Shown piece by piece: positions 17,943-25,733 of a DNA stretch of 64,000 nucleotides (positions are counted from its first letter, which is position 1; each line of letters begins with the position of its first letter). Position numbers and translations under genes: made by a program. The stretch covers positions 1 to 64,000 of the forward strand of contig NZ_LSIJ01000003.1 in assembly GCF_001556185.1 (NCBI RefSeq). The letters run 5' to 3'. A model generated the notes under the pieces. The model was not told where the DNA came from, searched no databases, and worked only from the letters and a program-made list of their open reading frames with translations. Source of the stretch: Sphingomonas sp. CCH10-B3 (GTDB lineage Bacteria > Pseudomonadota > Alphaproteobacteria > Sphingomonadales > Sphingomonadaceae).

Positions 17943-18950
17943 ATGGGTTTTGAACGCGCCATCTTCCGTGCCGCCACTGGCCTTTGCTTGCTGCATGCCC
18001 TGCCCGGCGTCGCGCAACGCACGCCAGCGCCGCCCAGCGAGGCAACCGCAAAGCTCGCGCGCCAATCGCTTGCTGGCGCGTCGGCATCGTTGCAGACCGT
18101 CGCAGTACCGCGCGGAGCACGCGCCGAAGCACGCGGACGGCCAGCCAATGGGCCACTGACGATCGGCGCACTGTCCGCGTTCGAGCTGCGCTATCCCGGC
18201 ACCGACCACAAGCTGCGCGCCATCGGCATTGAAAATGCCGCGCCAGACGCGGTGTTCCGGCTTGCCGACAAGCAGCCCGGCGATTCCTTCACCGGTTCGG
18301 CCAGCTGGCTGCGTGCAGGCTATTTCAGGCAATTGACCGAAGTGAAGACCGACGGTGGTGGCGATTTTCAGGTCGCCCTGCCGCCCGGCCCGGCCGACCA
18401 TGTGCCGTTGCTCGCCGGATTCGCATTTGAGCGCCGCCCCGGCACCGACGCCAATATCCGGATGATCGCCGTCCAGCTGACCGAAGGCATGCTGCGCGTC
18501 GCTCTGGTGGACGATCAGGGTCCGGATTTTCGGGGGATGGAGCAGGTTGTTGCCGCGTCATTCGGCCTTTCGGGTATTCCGATCGTGGGTGGCCCGCTCG
18601 CCTCGACCTTGACCGCGGGCATGGCCGCACAGGAGTTCGTGAACTTCGACGGCAAGCGCTTGCGGACCTTTAAGGTGCGGGTGCAGATCATTTGGGCGCC
18701 GCGCTCGGCGGTGCGCGGGATGGGCAGCGTTTCCGGCATGTCGCGCCGGGCCGATGGCGGCATATTGCCAAGCCCGAACGACAAGATCGCACTCCGCGGC
18801 TTCCGCTTCTATTTCGGCAATTCGGACCATCATCTCGGCGCGATCGCCGTCCGACTCCAGGCACCATCGCCCGAAGGTCCCATCAAATATCAGGACGACG
18901 GCACCGACGATCCGATCGCTTGGTCGGTCGACTATGCCAAGATGCAGTAA
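17943..18950 (+). CDS. exported protein of unknown function with three internal repeats
   Basis: 335 residues, no family recognised. A hydrophobic signal-like N-terminus ends near residue 24 (LPGVAQ). Three copies of one motif are visible at about residues 77-96, 157-178 and 284-305, with the pattern L-x-x-F-x-x-x-x-x-G-T-D-H-x-L-R-x-I-A-V. Copy one has YPGTDHKLRAIGI, copy two RPGTDANIRMIAV, and copy three FGNSDHHLGAIAV. Each begins a β-strand-rich unit, so a repeat of a carbohydrate- or ligand-binding β-fold is possible. GGGGAG upstream supports the start. It diverges from the TonB-like gene. Confidence 0.65.
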   Translation: MGFERAIFRAATGLCLLHALPGVAQRTPAPPSEATAKLARQSLAGASASLQTVAVPRGARAEARGRPANGPLTIGALSAFELRYPGTDHKLRAIGIENAAPDAVFRLADKQPGDSFTGSASWLRAGYFRQLTEVKTDGGGDFQVALPPGPADHVPLLAGFAFERRPGTDANIRMIAVQLTEGMLRVALVDDQGPDFRGMEQVVAASFGLSGIPIVGGPLASTLTAGMAAQEFVNFDGKRLRTFKVRVQIIWAPRSAVRGMGSVSGMSRRADGGILPSPNDKIALRGFRFYFGNSDHHLGAIAVRLQAPSPEGPIKYQDDGTDDPIAWSVDYAKMQ

Positions 18951-18962
18951 CGCCGATCGCGG

Positions 18963-19766
18963 CTAGACGGCGGTCTTGCCATATTCCTGGCGCGTTACCG
19001 GGTGGCTCGACGACAGCCCGCCGTCGACGGCAAGCGCTTGACCGTTGACATAGCTTGCGTCGTCGGACGCCAGGAACAGCGCGACCTTAGCCAGTTCCTC
19101 GGGCTGGGCGGCGCGGCGCAGCGGATTGAGGCGGCCGACTTTCTCCATCTTCCCCGCCTCGCGCGCATAATCGAAGGTCGGCTTGGTCATGCCGGTTTCG
19201 GTGAGGCCGGGGCAGATCGCGTTGACCCGGATGTTCGACCCCGAGAGCTGCTGGGCCGACGTCATCGCGAGGTTGATGACCCCTGCCTTCGATGCGGAAT
19301 AGGCCGGCGACCCCGCGCCCGAACGGATGCCGGCAACGCTCGCCGTCAGCACGATCGCCCCGCCACCGCGCCTCGCGATTTCGGGCGCGGCATGCTTTAC
19401 GGCGAGATAGGGCCCGATCAGGTTGACGCGCAGCACTTCGGTAATCAGCGCCACATCGGTGTCGAAGATGTTCGCCATCCCGCCCGAAATCCCGGCATTG
19501 GCAAACATGATGTCGAGCCCGCCGAATTGTTCGACCGCGAGCGCGACGGTGCGGATCACGTCGTCCTCGTTGCCCGCGTCGATCTTGATAGCGGTCGCGT
19601 TGCCGCCCGCGTCGCGGATCGCCTGTGCGGTTTGCTCGGCGGCATCGCTCCAGTCGGCGCAGATGACCTTGCCGCCTTCGGCCGCGAACAAGGTGGCGGC
19701 GGCGCGGCCGATGCCGGAAGCGGCGCCAGTGACGATGATCGATTTGCCAGTGAAACGAGTTGCCAT
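18963..19766 (-). CDS. short-chain dehydrogenase/reductase
   Basis: NAD(P)-dependent oxidoreductase of the classical SDR family, 267 residues. Cofactor motif TGAASGIGRA near residue 14, an acidic residue after the second strand (ICADWSD) favouring NAD, NAG at about 90, catalytic Ser in LTASVAG and Y-x-x-x-K in YSASKAG. The C-terminus carries the usual NAICPGLTETGM segment. GGAG lies eight bases upstream of the ATG. It is the last gene of a minus-strand series (24321 to 18963) with a kinase, alcohol dehydrogenase and acyl-CoA dehydrogenase, so it may oxidise or reduce a hydroxy/keto-acyl intermediate there. Confidence 0.9.
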   Translation of the reverse strand: MATRFTGKSIIVTGAASGIGRAAATLFAAEGGKVICADWSDAAEQTAQAIRDAGGNATAIKIDAGNEDDVIRTVALAVEQFGGLDIMFANAGISGGMANIFDTDVALITEVLRVNLIGPYLAVKHAAPEIARRGGGAIVLTASVAGIRSGAGSPAYSASKAGVINLAMTSAQQLSGSNIRVNAICPGLTETGMTKPTFDYAREAGKMEKVGRLNPLRRAAQPEELAKVALFLASDDASYVNGQALAVDGGLSSSHPVTRQEYGKTAV

Positions 19767-19778
19767 TTCAAAATCTCC

Positions 19779-19865
19779 GTTCGCCCTGAGCTTGTCGAAG
19801 GGCTGTTCTTCTTTACCCCGCGCCCAGAGAAGGACGGTGCTTCGACGAGCTCAGCACGAGCGGGT
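19779..19865. repeat. long imperfect palindrome, TCGNNCTGAGCT family, copy 1
   Basis: Left arm GCCCTGAGCTTGTCGAAG and right arm CTTCGACGAGCTCAGCAC are inverted copies of each other; inner arms TTCTTC/AGAAGG add to the stem. A second copy with the same layout lies at 34318-34415. I recall this sequence as a dispersed palindrome of sphingomonad genomes. Confidence 0.7.
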
Positions 19866-19879
19866 ATTGGCACTGAACG

Positions 19880-20644
19880 TTAGATCGTTACCCCGCCGTC
19901 GAGCACGATCGTCTGCCCGGTCATGAAGGTGCTGGCGTCGCTCCCCAGGAACACGACGGCCCCGGCAATCTCATGCGGCTCGCCGATGCGGCGCAGCGGG
20001 ACGCTCTTGTTGGCTGCCTCGATCCGTGCCGGGTCTTCCCAGAGCGCGCGGGCGAAATCGGTCTTGATCAGACCGGGCGCGATGCAGTTCACGCGGACAT
20101 TGTCGGGGCCGAATTCATGGGCCAGATTGCGCGCAAGCTGCATGTCGGCGGCCTTGCTGATGCAATAAGCGCCGATCACCGTCGATCCGCGCAAGCCGCC
20201 GATCGACGAGATGATGATGATGCTCCCCGACCGCCGCGCGCGCATCTCGGGCGCGACCATCGCGATCAGCCAGTGGTTGGAGACGATGTTGTTGTCGAGG
20301 ATCTTGCGAAACTGCTCGTCAGCAATCCCTTCCTGCGGGCCATAATAGGGGTTCGACGCCGCATTGCAGACGAGAATGTCGATCTGCCCGAAGCGCGCGC
20401 ACGTCGCTTCGACCAGATGCTGGAGCCCCGCCTTGTCGGAGATATTGGCCGCAACCGCGATTGCGGTGCCGTCGCCATATTTGGCGTTGATCTCGGCCGC
20501 GACTTCTTCGCACGCTTCCTGCTTGCGGCTGGAGATGACGACCTTGGCGCCATGTTCGGCAAGCTCCCACGCACTCGCCTTGCCGATCCCGCGCGAAGAG
20601 CCGGTGATGATGGCGGTTTTGCCGTGCAGGTCGAATTGCGACAT
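19880..20644 (-). CDS. short-chain dehydrogenase/reductase
   Basis: Classical SDR of 254 residues. Motifs: TGSSRGIGKA (cofactor), VISSRKQEACEEV where Arg after the second strand favours NADP, CNAASNPYYGP in place of the NAG motif region, catalytic Ser in IIISSIGG, and Y-x-x-x-K in YCISKAAD. The segment VNCIAPGLIKTDFARALW follows. The second SDR of the same minus-strand series and different in sequence from the one at 18963, so the two may act on different intermediates or in opposite directions. GGGGAGATCAG precedes the ATG and is partly supplied by the adjacent repeat. Confidence 0.9.
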   Translation of the reverse strand: MSQFDLHGKTAIITGSSRGIGKASAWELAEHGAKVVISSRKQEACEEVAAEINAKYGDGTAIAVAANISDKAGLQHLVEATCARFGQIDILVCNAASNPYYGPQEGIADEQFRKILDNNIVSNHWLIAMVAPEMRARRSGSIIIISSIGGLRGSTVIGAYCISKAADMQLARNLAHEFGPDNVRVNCIAPGLIKTDFARALWEDPARIEAANKSVPLRRIGEPHEIAGAVVFLGSDASTFMTGQTIVLDGGVTI

Positions 20645-20650
20645 CTGATC

Positions 20651-20759
20651 TCCCCTCCCGCTAGCGGGAGGGGCCGGGGGTGGGCCTGACTACCGCTAGC
20701 ACCTTATGTTGGGCGGGCGGTGCGCCCACCCCAAACCCCTCCCGCAAGCGGGAGGGGAA
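20651..20759. repeat. intergenic palindromic repeat, CCCCTCCCGC family
   Basis: Hairpins CCCCTCCCGC-TA-GCGGGAGGGG (left) and CCCCTCCCGC-AA-GCGGGAGGGG (right) flank an inner pair GGGGGTGGGC / GCCCACCCC. The whole element can fold into one large structure between the kinase and SDR genes of the same operon. Confidence 0.7.
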
Positions 20760-20763
20760 TCGG

Positions 20764-21837
20764 TCAAGCCCCCGCCCGCTTCGCAAAACTCCACGCCGCC
20801 GCCGCCAGCGGCCCGACGCGCTCGGCGGTCTTGGCCGCTTGCGCGCTGCTCGCGGTGCCGTCGACGATGCGCTTCTTGATGCCCTGGACGATGCCCGTGA
20901 GCCGGAACAGATTATAGGCGAAATACCAGTCGAGCTGCGGCACCCCGTCGCGTCCGGTCGCCGCGCAATAGCGGGCGACCATGTCCTCGATCGTCGGGAT
21001 GCCCGTTTCTGCACCGGCCAGCCCCATCACGCCCGAACGCCCCTCGGGCTGGGTGACCCAGTTCATCAGGAAATAGCTGAAATCGGCGAGCGGATCGCCG
21101 AGCGTCGACAGCTCCCAGTCGAGCACCGCGATCACCCGCGCCTCGTCGGCGTGGAAGATCATGTTGTCGATGCGGTAATCGCCGTGGACGATCGACACCC
21201 GGTCCTGCTGCGGCAGGGTGGCGGGGAGCCATTCGATCAGTGCCTCGACATCGGGCATGTGCTCGGTTTCTGACGCGCGATATTGCTTGGTCCAGCGCGC
21301 GACCTGACGCTCGAAATAATTGCCGGGCTTGCCGTAATCACCGAGGCCCGCCGCTTCGTGATCGGTGTTGTGGAGCTGCGCCATCGTGTCGCACATCGCG
21401 TTATAGATCGCGGTGCGCTGCGGCGGCGTCATGCTGGGGAGCGCGCCGTCCCACAGGTTGCGCCCGCTCACCAGCTCCATCAGGTAGAATTTCGAGCCGA
21501 TCACTTCGGCGTCTTCGCACAGCCCGTAAGGGCGCGGCACCGGGAAGCCGGTCGGGTGCAGCCCAGCGATCAGCCGATATTCGCGGTCGACGGCATGCGC
21601 GCTCGGCAGCAGCTTGCCGAACGGCTGACGGCGCAGGACAAAAGTGCCGCCCGGGCTTTCGACCCTGTAGGTCGGGTTCGACTGGCCGCCCTTGAACTTC
21701 GACAGCGTGACCGGCCCCCGCGCTCCGGGCACGTTGGCTTCCATCCATGCGGCGACCCGCGCGGCGTCGATCGGATCGTCGGCGGGCACCGGCAGGGTGC
21801 CGACCATCGTGACGTCCGCCGTCTCCGCCGCGGTCAT
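20764..21837 (-). CDS. APH-family kinase (ACAD10/11 N-domain or LvaA-like)
   Basis: 357-residue phosphotransferase with a protein-kinase-like fold. Visible motifs: the catalytic loop VHGDYRIDNMIFH (about residue 214) and metal-binding Asp in VLDWELSTLGDPLADFSY. N-terminal lobe features include LSKFKGGQSNPTYRV. This subfamily corresponds to the kinase domain fused to acyl-CoA dehydrogenase in human ACAD10/ACAD11 and to LvaA of Pseudomonas putida levulinate catabolism, where a 4-hydroxyacyl-CoA is phosphorylated before elimination. The neighbouring gene set includes an ACAD11-type dehydrogenase (23044), which supports that role over antibiotic modification. ATG overlaps the alcohol dehydrogenase stop (ATGA). 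Confidence 0.85.
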   Translation of the reverse strand: MTAAETADVTMVGTLPVPADDPIDAARVAAWMEANVPGARGPVTLSKFKGGQSNPTYRVESPGGTFVLRRQPFGKLLPSAHAVDREYRLIAGLHPTGFPVPRPYGLCEDAEVIGSKFYLMELVSGRNLWDGALPSMTPPQRTAIYNAMCDTMAQLHNTDHEAAGLGDYGKPGNYFERQVARWTKQYRASETEHMPDVEALIEWLPATLPQQDRVSIVHGDYRIDNMIFHADEARVIAVLDWELSTLGDPLADFSYFLMNWVTQPEGRSGVMGLAGAETGIPTIEDMVARYCAATGRDGVPQLDWYFAYNLFRLTGIVQGIKKRIVDGTASSAQAAKTAERVGPLAAAAWSFAKRAGA

Positions 21838-22919
21838 GCGAATTCGATCACGGAGCGCACCGTGTCCCCCGTCCGCAGCGCTTGGAGCGCGCCATTGACG
21901 CCATCGAGGCTGATCCGCTCGGCGACCATCGTGTCGAGATCGAGCTTGCCGTCGAGATACATCTGCACCAGCCGCGGCATGTCGATCGGGAAACGCGTCG
22001 AGCCCAGTAGCGACCCCTGCAGCTTCTTGCCGGTGAGGAAGCTCGGCCCCGGCAGGCTGACCGCCTTGCCCGGCGCGATCATGCCGAGGATCGTCGCGGT
22101 GCCGCCGCGCTTCAGGATCGTCCAGGCAAGCTCGGCGGTTTCGGGCCGTCCGACCGCTTCGATCGCATAATCGACGCCACCGCCGGTCAGGCCCGCGATC
22201 TTCTTCGCCAGATCGGGCTCATCGGGCGCGAAGCCATGCGTCGCGCCGAGCCGGGTCGCGAGCGCGCGCTTGTCGGCCACCGGATCGATCGCGATGATCG
22301 CCCCTGCCCCCGCGATCTTGGCGGCGTTGATCGCGGCAAGCCCGATGCCGCCGCAGCCGATCACCGCCACCGTCTCGCCCGCGCGCAGGCGGCTGTCGTT
22401 AAAGATCGACCCCGCGCCGGTGATCACCGCGCAGCCGAGCAGCGCCGCGCGGTCGAGCGGCATGTCCTTCGAAATCGCGACGCAGGCATTTTCATGCACC
22501 AGCATCATTTCGGCAAACGCCGACAGGTTCAGGAACGGCGCGAGCGGCGTGCCGTCGTTCAGGCTGATGCGCGGGTCGGCGCCCTTCGCCCGCTTGGTCG
22601 ACGGATCGATGCACAGCGACGGGCGCCCGGTGACGCACATCTCGCAACTGCCGCAGAAGACGGTGAAGAAGGTGATGACATGATCACCCGGCCGCAGCCG
22701 CGCGACGTCGCTGCCGACTGCTTCGACGATCCCGGCAGCTTCATGGCCGGGGACGGTCGGCATCGGATGCGGGAAACTGCCATCGACGAAATGCAGGTCC
22801 GACCGGCATACGCCGCAGGCGACCGTGCGGATCAGCACTTCGCGCGGGCCGGGCTTATCGACGCGGATATCCTCGATCACGAGGTCCGATTTGGGTTCGT
22901 AAAGGACGGCTGCTTTCAC
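21834..22919 (-). CDS. zinc-dependent alcohol dehydrogenase
   Basis: Medium-chain dehydrogenase, 361 residues. Catalytic zinc ligands are in CGVCRSDLHF and PGHEAAG (about residues 37 and 60); structural zinc cysteines are in FCGSCEMCVTGRPSLC (about 91-106). The Rossmann motif is VIGCGGIGLAAI. The pattern matches class III-like/aryl-alcohol type enzymes that oxidise an alcohol to aldehyde or ketone with NAD. GTG start with GGAGGGGAG upstream. It is placed between the acyl-CoA dehydrogenase and the kinase gene and is translationally coupled to the kinase, so it probably handles the hydroxy group of the same substrate. Confidence 0.9.
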   Translation of the reverse strand: MKAAVLYEPKSDLVIEDIRVDKPGPREVLIRTVACGVCRSDLHFVDGSFPHPMPTVPGHEAAGIVEAVGSDVARLRPGDHVITFFTVFCGSCEMCVTGRPSLCIDPSTKRAKGADPRISLNDGTPLAPFLNLSAFAEMMLVHENACVAISKDMPLDRAALLGCAVITGAGSIFNDSRLRAGETVAVIGCGGIGLAAINAAKIAGAGAIIAIDPVADKRALATRLGATHGFAPDEPDLAKKIAGLTGGGVDYAIEAVGRPETAELAWTILKRGGTATILGMIAPGKAVSLPGPSFLTGKKLQGSLLGSTRFPIDMPRLVQMYLDGKLDLDTMVAERISLDGVNGALQALRTGDTVRSVIEFA

Positions 22920-22925
22920 TTAAAC

Positions 22926-23039
22926 TCCCCTCCTGCTTGCGGGAGGGGCCGGGGGTGGGCACCCGGCCAGCCGCAAGCAGCGCCTTTAATGGGGAGCGCA
23001 CGCCCACCCCCCGCCCCCTCCCGCACGCGGGAGGGGGAG
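22926..23039. repeat. intergenic palindromic repeat, CCCCTCCTGC family
   Basis: CCCCTCCTGC-TT-GCGGGAGGGG at the left and CCCCTCCCGC-AC-GCGGGAGGGG at the right, with inner GGGGGTGGGC / GCCCACCCCC. Same architecture as the element at 20651. It separates the acyl-CoA dehydrogenase from the alcohol dehydrogenase gene. Confidence 0.7.
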
Positions 23040-23043
23040 ATGA

Positions 23044-24321
23044 TCAACGCCGCACCATTTCCTTCGCGGCAACCGCCTCGGGCAAGTCCGCATATTTCCC
23101 GAACTCGTTGCGCGCGATTGCCCGGTTGTGCACTTCATCCGGCCCGTCGGCGAAGCGCAGCGTCCTCATCGCCGCCCAGGCATGCGCCAAGTGGAAATCA
23201 TCCGACACGCCGCCGCCGCCATGCGCCTGGATCGCATCGTCGAGGATCGACAGCGCCATCGTCGGCGCCGCGACCTTGATCATCGCGATCTCGAGCTGCG
23301 CGCTCTTGTTGCCGGCCTTGTCCATCATGTCGGCGGCCTTGAGGCAGAGCAGCCGCGTCATTTCGATGTCGATCCGCGCCTTGGCGATGCGCTGTTCCCA
23401 GATCGAGTGATCGGCGATGCGCTTGCCGAACGCGACGCGGGTGAGCAGCCGCTTGGCCATCGCTTCGATCGCGACTTCGGCGACGCCGATCGTGCGCATG
23501 CAGTGGTGGATGCGGCCCGGCCCGAGCCGCCCCTGCGCAATCTCGAACCCCCGCCCCTCGCCGAGCAGGACATTCTCGACCGGCACGCGGACGTCCTTCA
23601 GCTCGATTTCGGCATGGCCATGCGGCGCGTGATCATAGCCATAGACGCTCAGCATCCGCTTGATCCTCACACCCGGCGTGTCGAGCGGGACGAGGATCTG
23701 GCTCTGCTGGCTGTGGCGCGATCCTTCGGGATTGGTCTTGCCCATCACAATCGCGATCTTGCAACGCGGATCGCCCGCGCCCGACGACCACCATTTGGTG
23801 CCGTTAATCACATAATGGTCGCCGTCGCGCACCATTGCGGTTTCGATGTTGGTCGCATCAGACGATGCGACTGCAGGCTCGGTCATCAGAAACGCCGAGC
23901 GAATTTCGCCGTGCATCAGCGGCTTCAGCCACTGGTCCTTCTGCGCGCGCGTGCCATAGCGGTGGAGCACTTCCATATTGCCGGTGTCGGGTGCCGAGCA
24001 GTTGAAGCATTCGGACGCCCAGCCGAGCTTGCCCATTTCCTCGGCACACAAGGCGTATTCGAGGTTGGTGAGCTGCGTGCCTTCGAACTCGAAACTGTCA
24101 TCGACATGCGCCTGCCCCGAATGCGGCGGCATGAAGAAATTCCACAGCCCCGCCGCCTTGGCCTTTTCCTTCATCTCCTCGATCACCGGAATCACTTTCC
24201 AGCGTTCGCCGGTGCTTTCCTGCTCGTGGTAAATATGGTTGCGCGGGCGGATTTCGCGGTCGATGAAATCCTTCACCCGGTCGCGGAAATAGGTTTCGCG
24301 TTCGCTCAGCGTGAAGTCCAT
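23044..24321 (-). CDS. acyl-CoA dehydrogenase, ACAD10/11-like
   Basis: 425-residue FAD enzyme. Motifs: [34 protein letters not shown], the [11 protein letters not shown] segment, [16 protein letters not shown], and the tail [22 protein letters not shown]. The GPDEVH tail and the W-W-S-S-G motif are characteristic of the ACAD10/11 branch rather than medium-chain dehydrogenases. In that branch some members remove phosphate from a phospho-4-hydroxyacyl-CoA instead of, or as well as, desaturating. I start at the ATG with GAGAGG seven bases upstream; the ATG five codons earlier touches that site and is unlikely. First gene of the minus-strand series, divergent from the tandem TetR gene. Confidence 0.9.
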   Translation of the reverse strand: MDFTLSERETYFRDRVKDFIDREIRPRNHIYHEQESTGERWKVIPVIEEMKEKAKAAGLWNFFMPPHSGQAHVDDSFEFEGTQLTNLEYALCAEEMGKLGWASECFNCSAPDTGNMEVLHRYGTRAQKDQWLKPLMHGEIRSAFLMTEPAVASSDATNIETAMVRDGDHYVINGTKWWSSGAGDPRCKIAIVMGKTNPEGSRHSQQSQILVPLDTPGVRIKRMLSVYGYDHAPHGHAEIELKDVRVPVENVLLGEGRGFEIAQGRLGPGRIHHCMRTIGVAEVAIEAMAKRLLTRVAFGKRIADHSIWEQRIAKARIDIEMTRLLCLKAADMMDKAGNKSAQLEIAMIKVAAPTMALSILDDAIQAHGGGGVSDDFHLAHAWAAMRTLRFADGPDEVHNRAIARNEFGKYADLPEAVAAKEMVRR

Positions 24322-24407
24322 GACGCATCCTCTCAAATAGCGTGTTGAGGGTGGCTTAAACCGTACCGCACATTCGGTAAAGCATCTGCTGCGGGCTTTC
24401 GGAACAG

Positions 24408-24441
24408 ATTCGGCATACGAATGCAGCGCTGCGCCGCAGCG
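24408..24441. promoter_or_regulatory. two adjacent dyads, candidate TetR operator region
   Basis: ATTCG-N5-CGAAT (24408-24422) and CGCTGCG-C-CGCAGCG (24427-24441) lie in the 146-base gap between the acyl-CoA dehydrogenase and the divergent tandem-TetR gene. Such a position is usual for a TetR operator that controls both directions. A further ATTCGG half-site is at 24372. Which dyad, if any, is bound cannot be told. Confidence 0.45.
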
Positions 24442-24467
24442 GTAAAAGGGACTGTTCCTTCGAAAAG

Positions 24468-25733
24468 ATGCTGTTAAGCTTGGCGGCTATGGAGGCTTTG
24501 GGGGCCATCGACTCGACCGCCGACGGAAGCACCAAGCGCTTCCGGGCGAAGCGCGACGCCATCCTTGCTGCCGCCGCGCAGGCGATCAACGAGCAGAGCG
24601 CGAAGGGCATGACCTTCGCCGATGTCGCGCGCCGCGTGGGCCTCAACACCACCAGCGTGACCTATTATTTCAAGCGCAAGGAAGACCTTGCCGCCGCCTG
24701 TTTCGATTATACGCTCGAACAATTGCAGGCGAAGCTCGACGTGGCGCTTCGCGAATCGACGCCGCGCGCGCGCGTCGCCCGCTATCTTTCGCTCAACATG
24801 GACCGGCTGGCGCGCATTCAGCGCGGCGAGGCCACGCCCTTTGCGGTGCTGTCCGATCTGCGCGCGATGGAAGAGCCCGTGCTTGGCCGCTTGATGAGCG
24901 GCTGGCGCGACGTGTTCCGCAAGACCCGCAGCCTATGGGGCGTTGGCGCGACCCGCGCGCATACCGATCTATACGGCGCGCGGGCGCATGTGCTGCTGGA
25001 AAATACCTTCTGGCTGCCGGTCTGGCTCGGGCGTTACGATGCCGATCAATATGCGCGCGTCGAAAGCCGGCTGATGGCGGTGTTCGCGCAAGGCATTGCC
25101 GCCGATGGTGCGGGCTGGACGCCGGCACTGCTCAATCTTGCCCCGGCCGAAGCCGAACCCGGGCGTGAGGCCTTTCTGCTCGCCGCGACCCGGCTGATCA
25201 ACGAGCTCGGCTATCGCGGCGCGTCGGTCCAGAAAATCGCGTCGATGCTAAACGTCACCAAGGGCAGCTTCTACCACCATCTCGATGCGAAGGACGATCT
25301 GGTGATCGCCTGTTACAAGCGCAGCCTTGCGACCATTACCAAGGCGCAGCAGCTGGCGGACGACGAACCCGGCGACGATTGGCACAAACTGTCGAGCGCG
25401 ATCGCGACCTTGCTCGATTTCCAGTTTTCAGATCGCGGTCCGCTGATGCGCACCACCGCGCTGTCGGGCGTGGCACCGGGCGTGCGCAGCGCACTCGTCG
25501 CGCGGTCAAACCGGATCGCGCGGCGCTATGCCGGCATGATCAGCGACGGCATTGCGCAGGGGTCGATTCGCGCGATCGACCCGCTGATCGCCGCGCAGGC
25601 GCTGATGGCGCTGCAGAATGCCGCTTTCGACATGCGCAAATGGGCCAGCACCATGCCGCGCGAGCGCGCAATCGCGTTCTATGCCTCGACGCTCGCGTTC
25701 GGCTTGTTCGACGACCGGGTGCTCAGCCTTTAG
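24468..25733 (+). CDS. TetR family regulator with two TetR DNA-binding domains
   Basis: 421 residues, about twice a normal TetR protein. The first helix-turn-helix lies at about residues 25-70 ([23 protein letters not shown] then [14 protein letters not shown]); the second at about 228-275 ([23 protein letters not shown] then [15 protein letters not shown]). Each is followed by a helical ligand-binding-like domain. A single chain of this kind could act as a built-in dimer. Start is uncertain: the ATG at 24468 and one at 24489 both lack a clear ribosome binding site. It diverges from the acyl-CoA dehydrogenase/kinase set and probably senses an acyl-CoA. Its last 11 bases overlap the convergent MFS gene. 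Confidence 0.88.
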   Translation: MLLSLAAMEALGAIDSTADGSTKRFRAKRDAILAAAAQAINEQSAKGMTFADVARRVGLNTTSVTYYFKRKEDLAAACFDYTLEQLQAKLDVALRESTPRARVARYLSLNMDRLARIQRGEATPFAVLSDLRAMEEPVLGRLMSGWRDVFRKTRSLWGVGATRAHTDLYGARAHVLLENTFWLPVWLGRYDADQYARVESRLMAVFAQGIAADGAGWTPALLNLAPAEAEPGREAFLLAATRLINELGYRGASVQKIASMLNVTKGSFYHHLDAKDDLVIACYKRSLATITKAQQLADDEPGDDWHKLSSAIATLLDFQFSDRGPLMRTTALSGVAPGVRSALVARSNRIARRYAGMISDGIAQGSIRAIDPLIAAQALMALQNAAFDMRKWASTMPRERAIAFYASTLAFGLFDDRVLSL

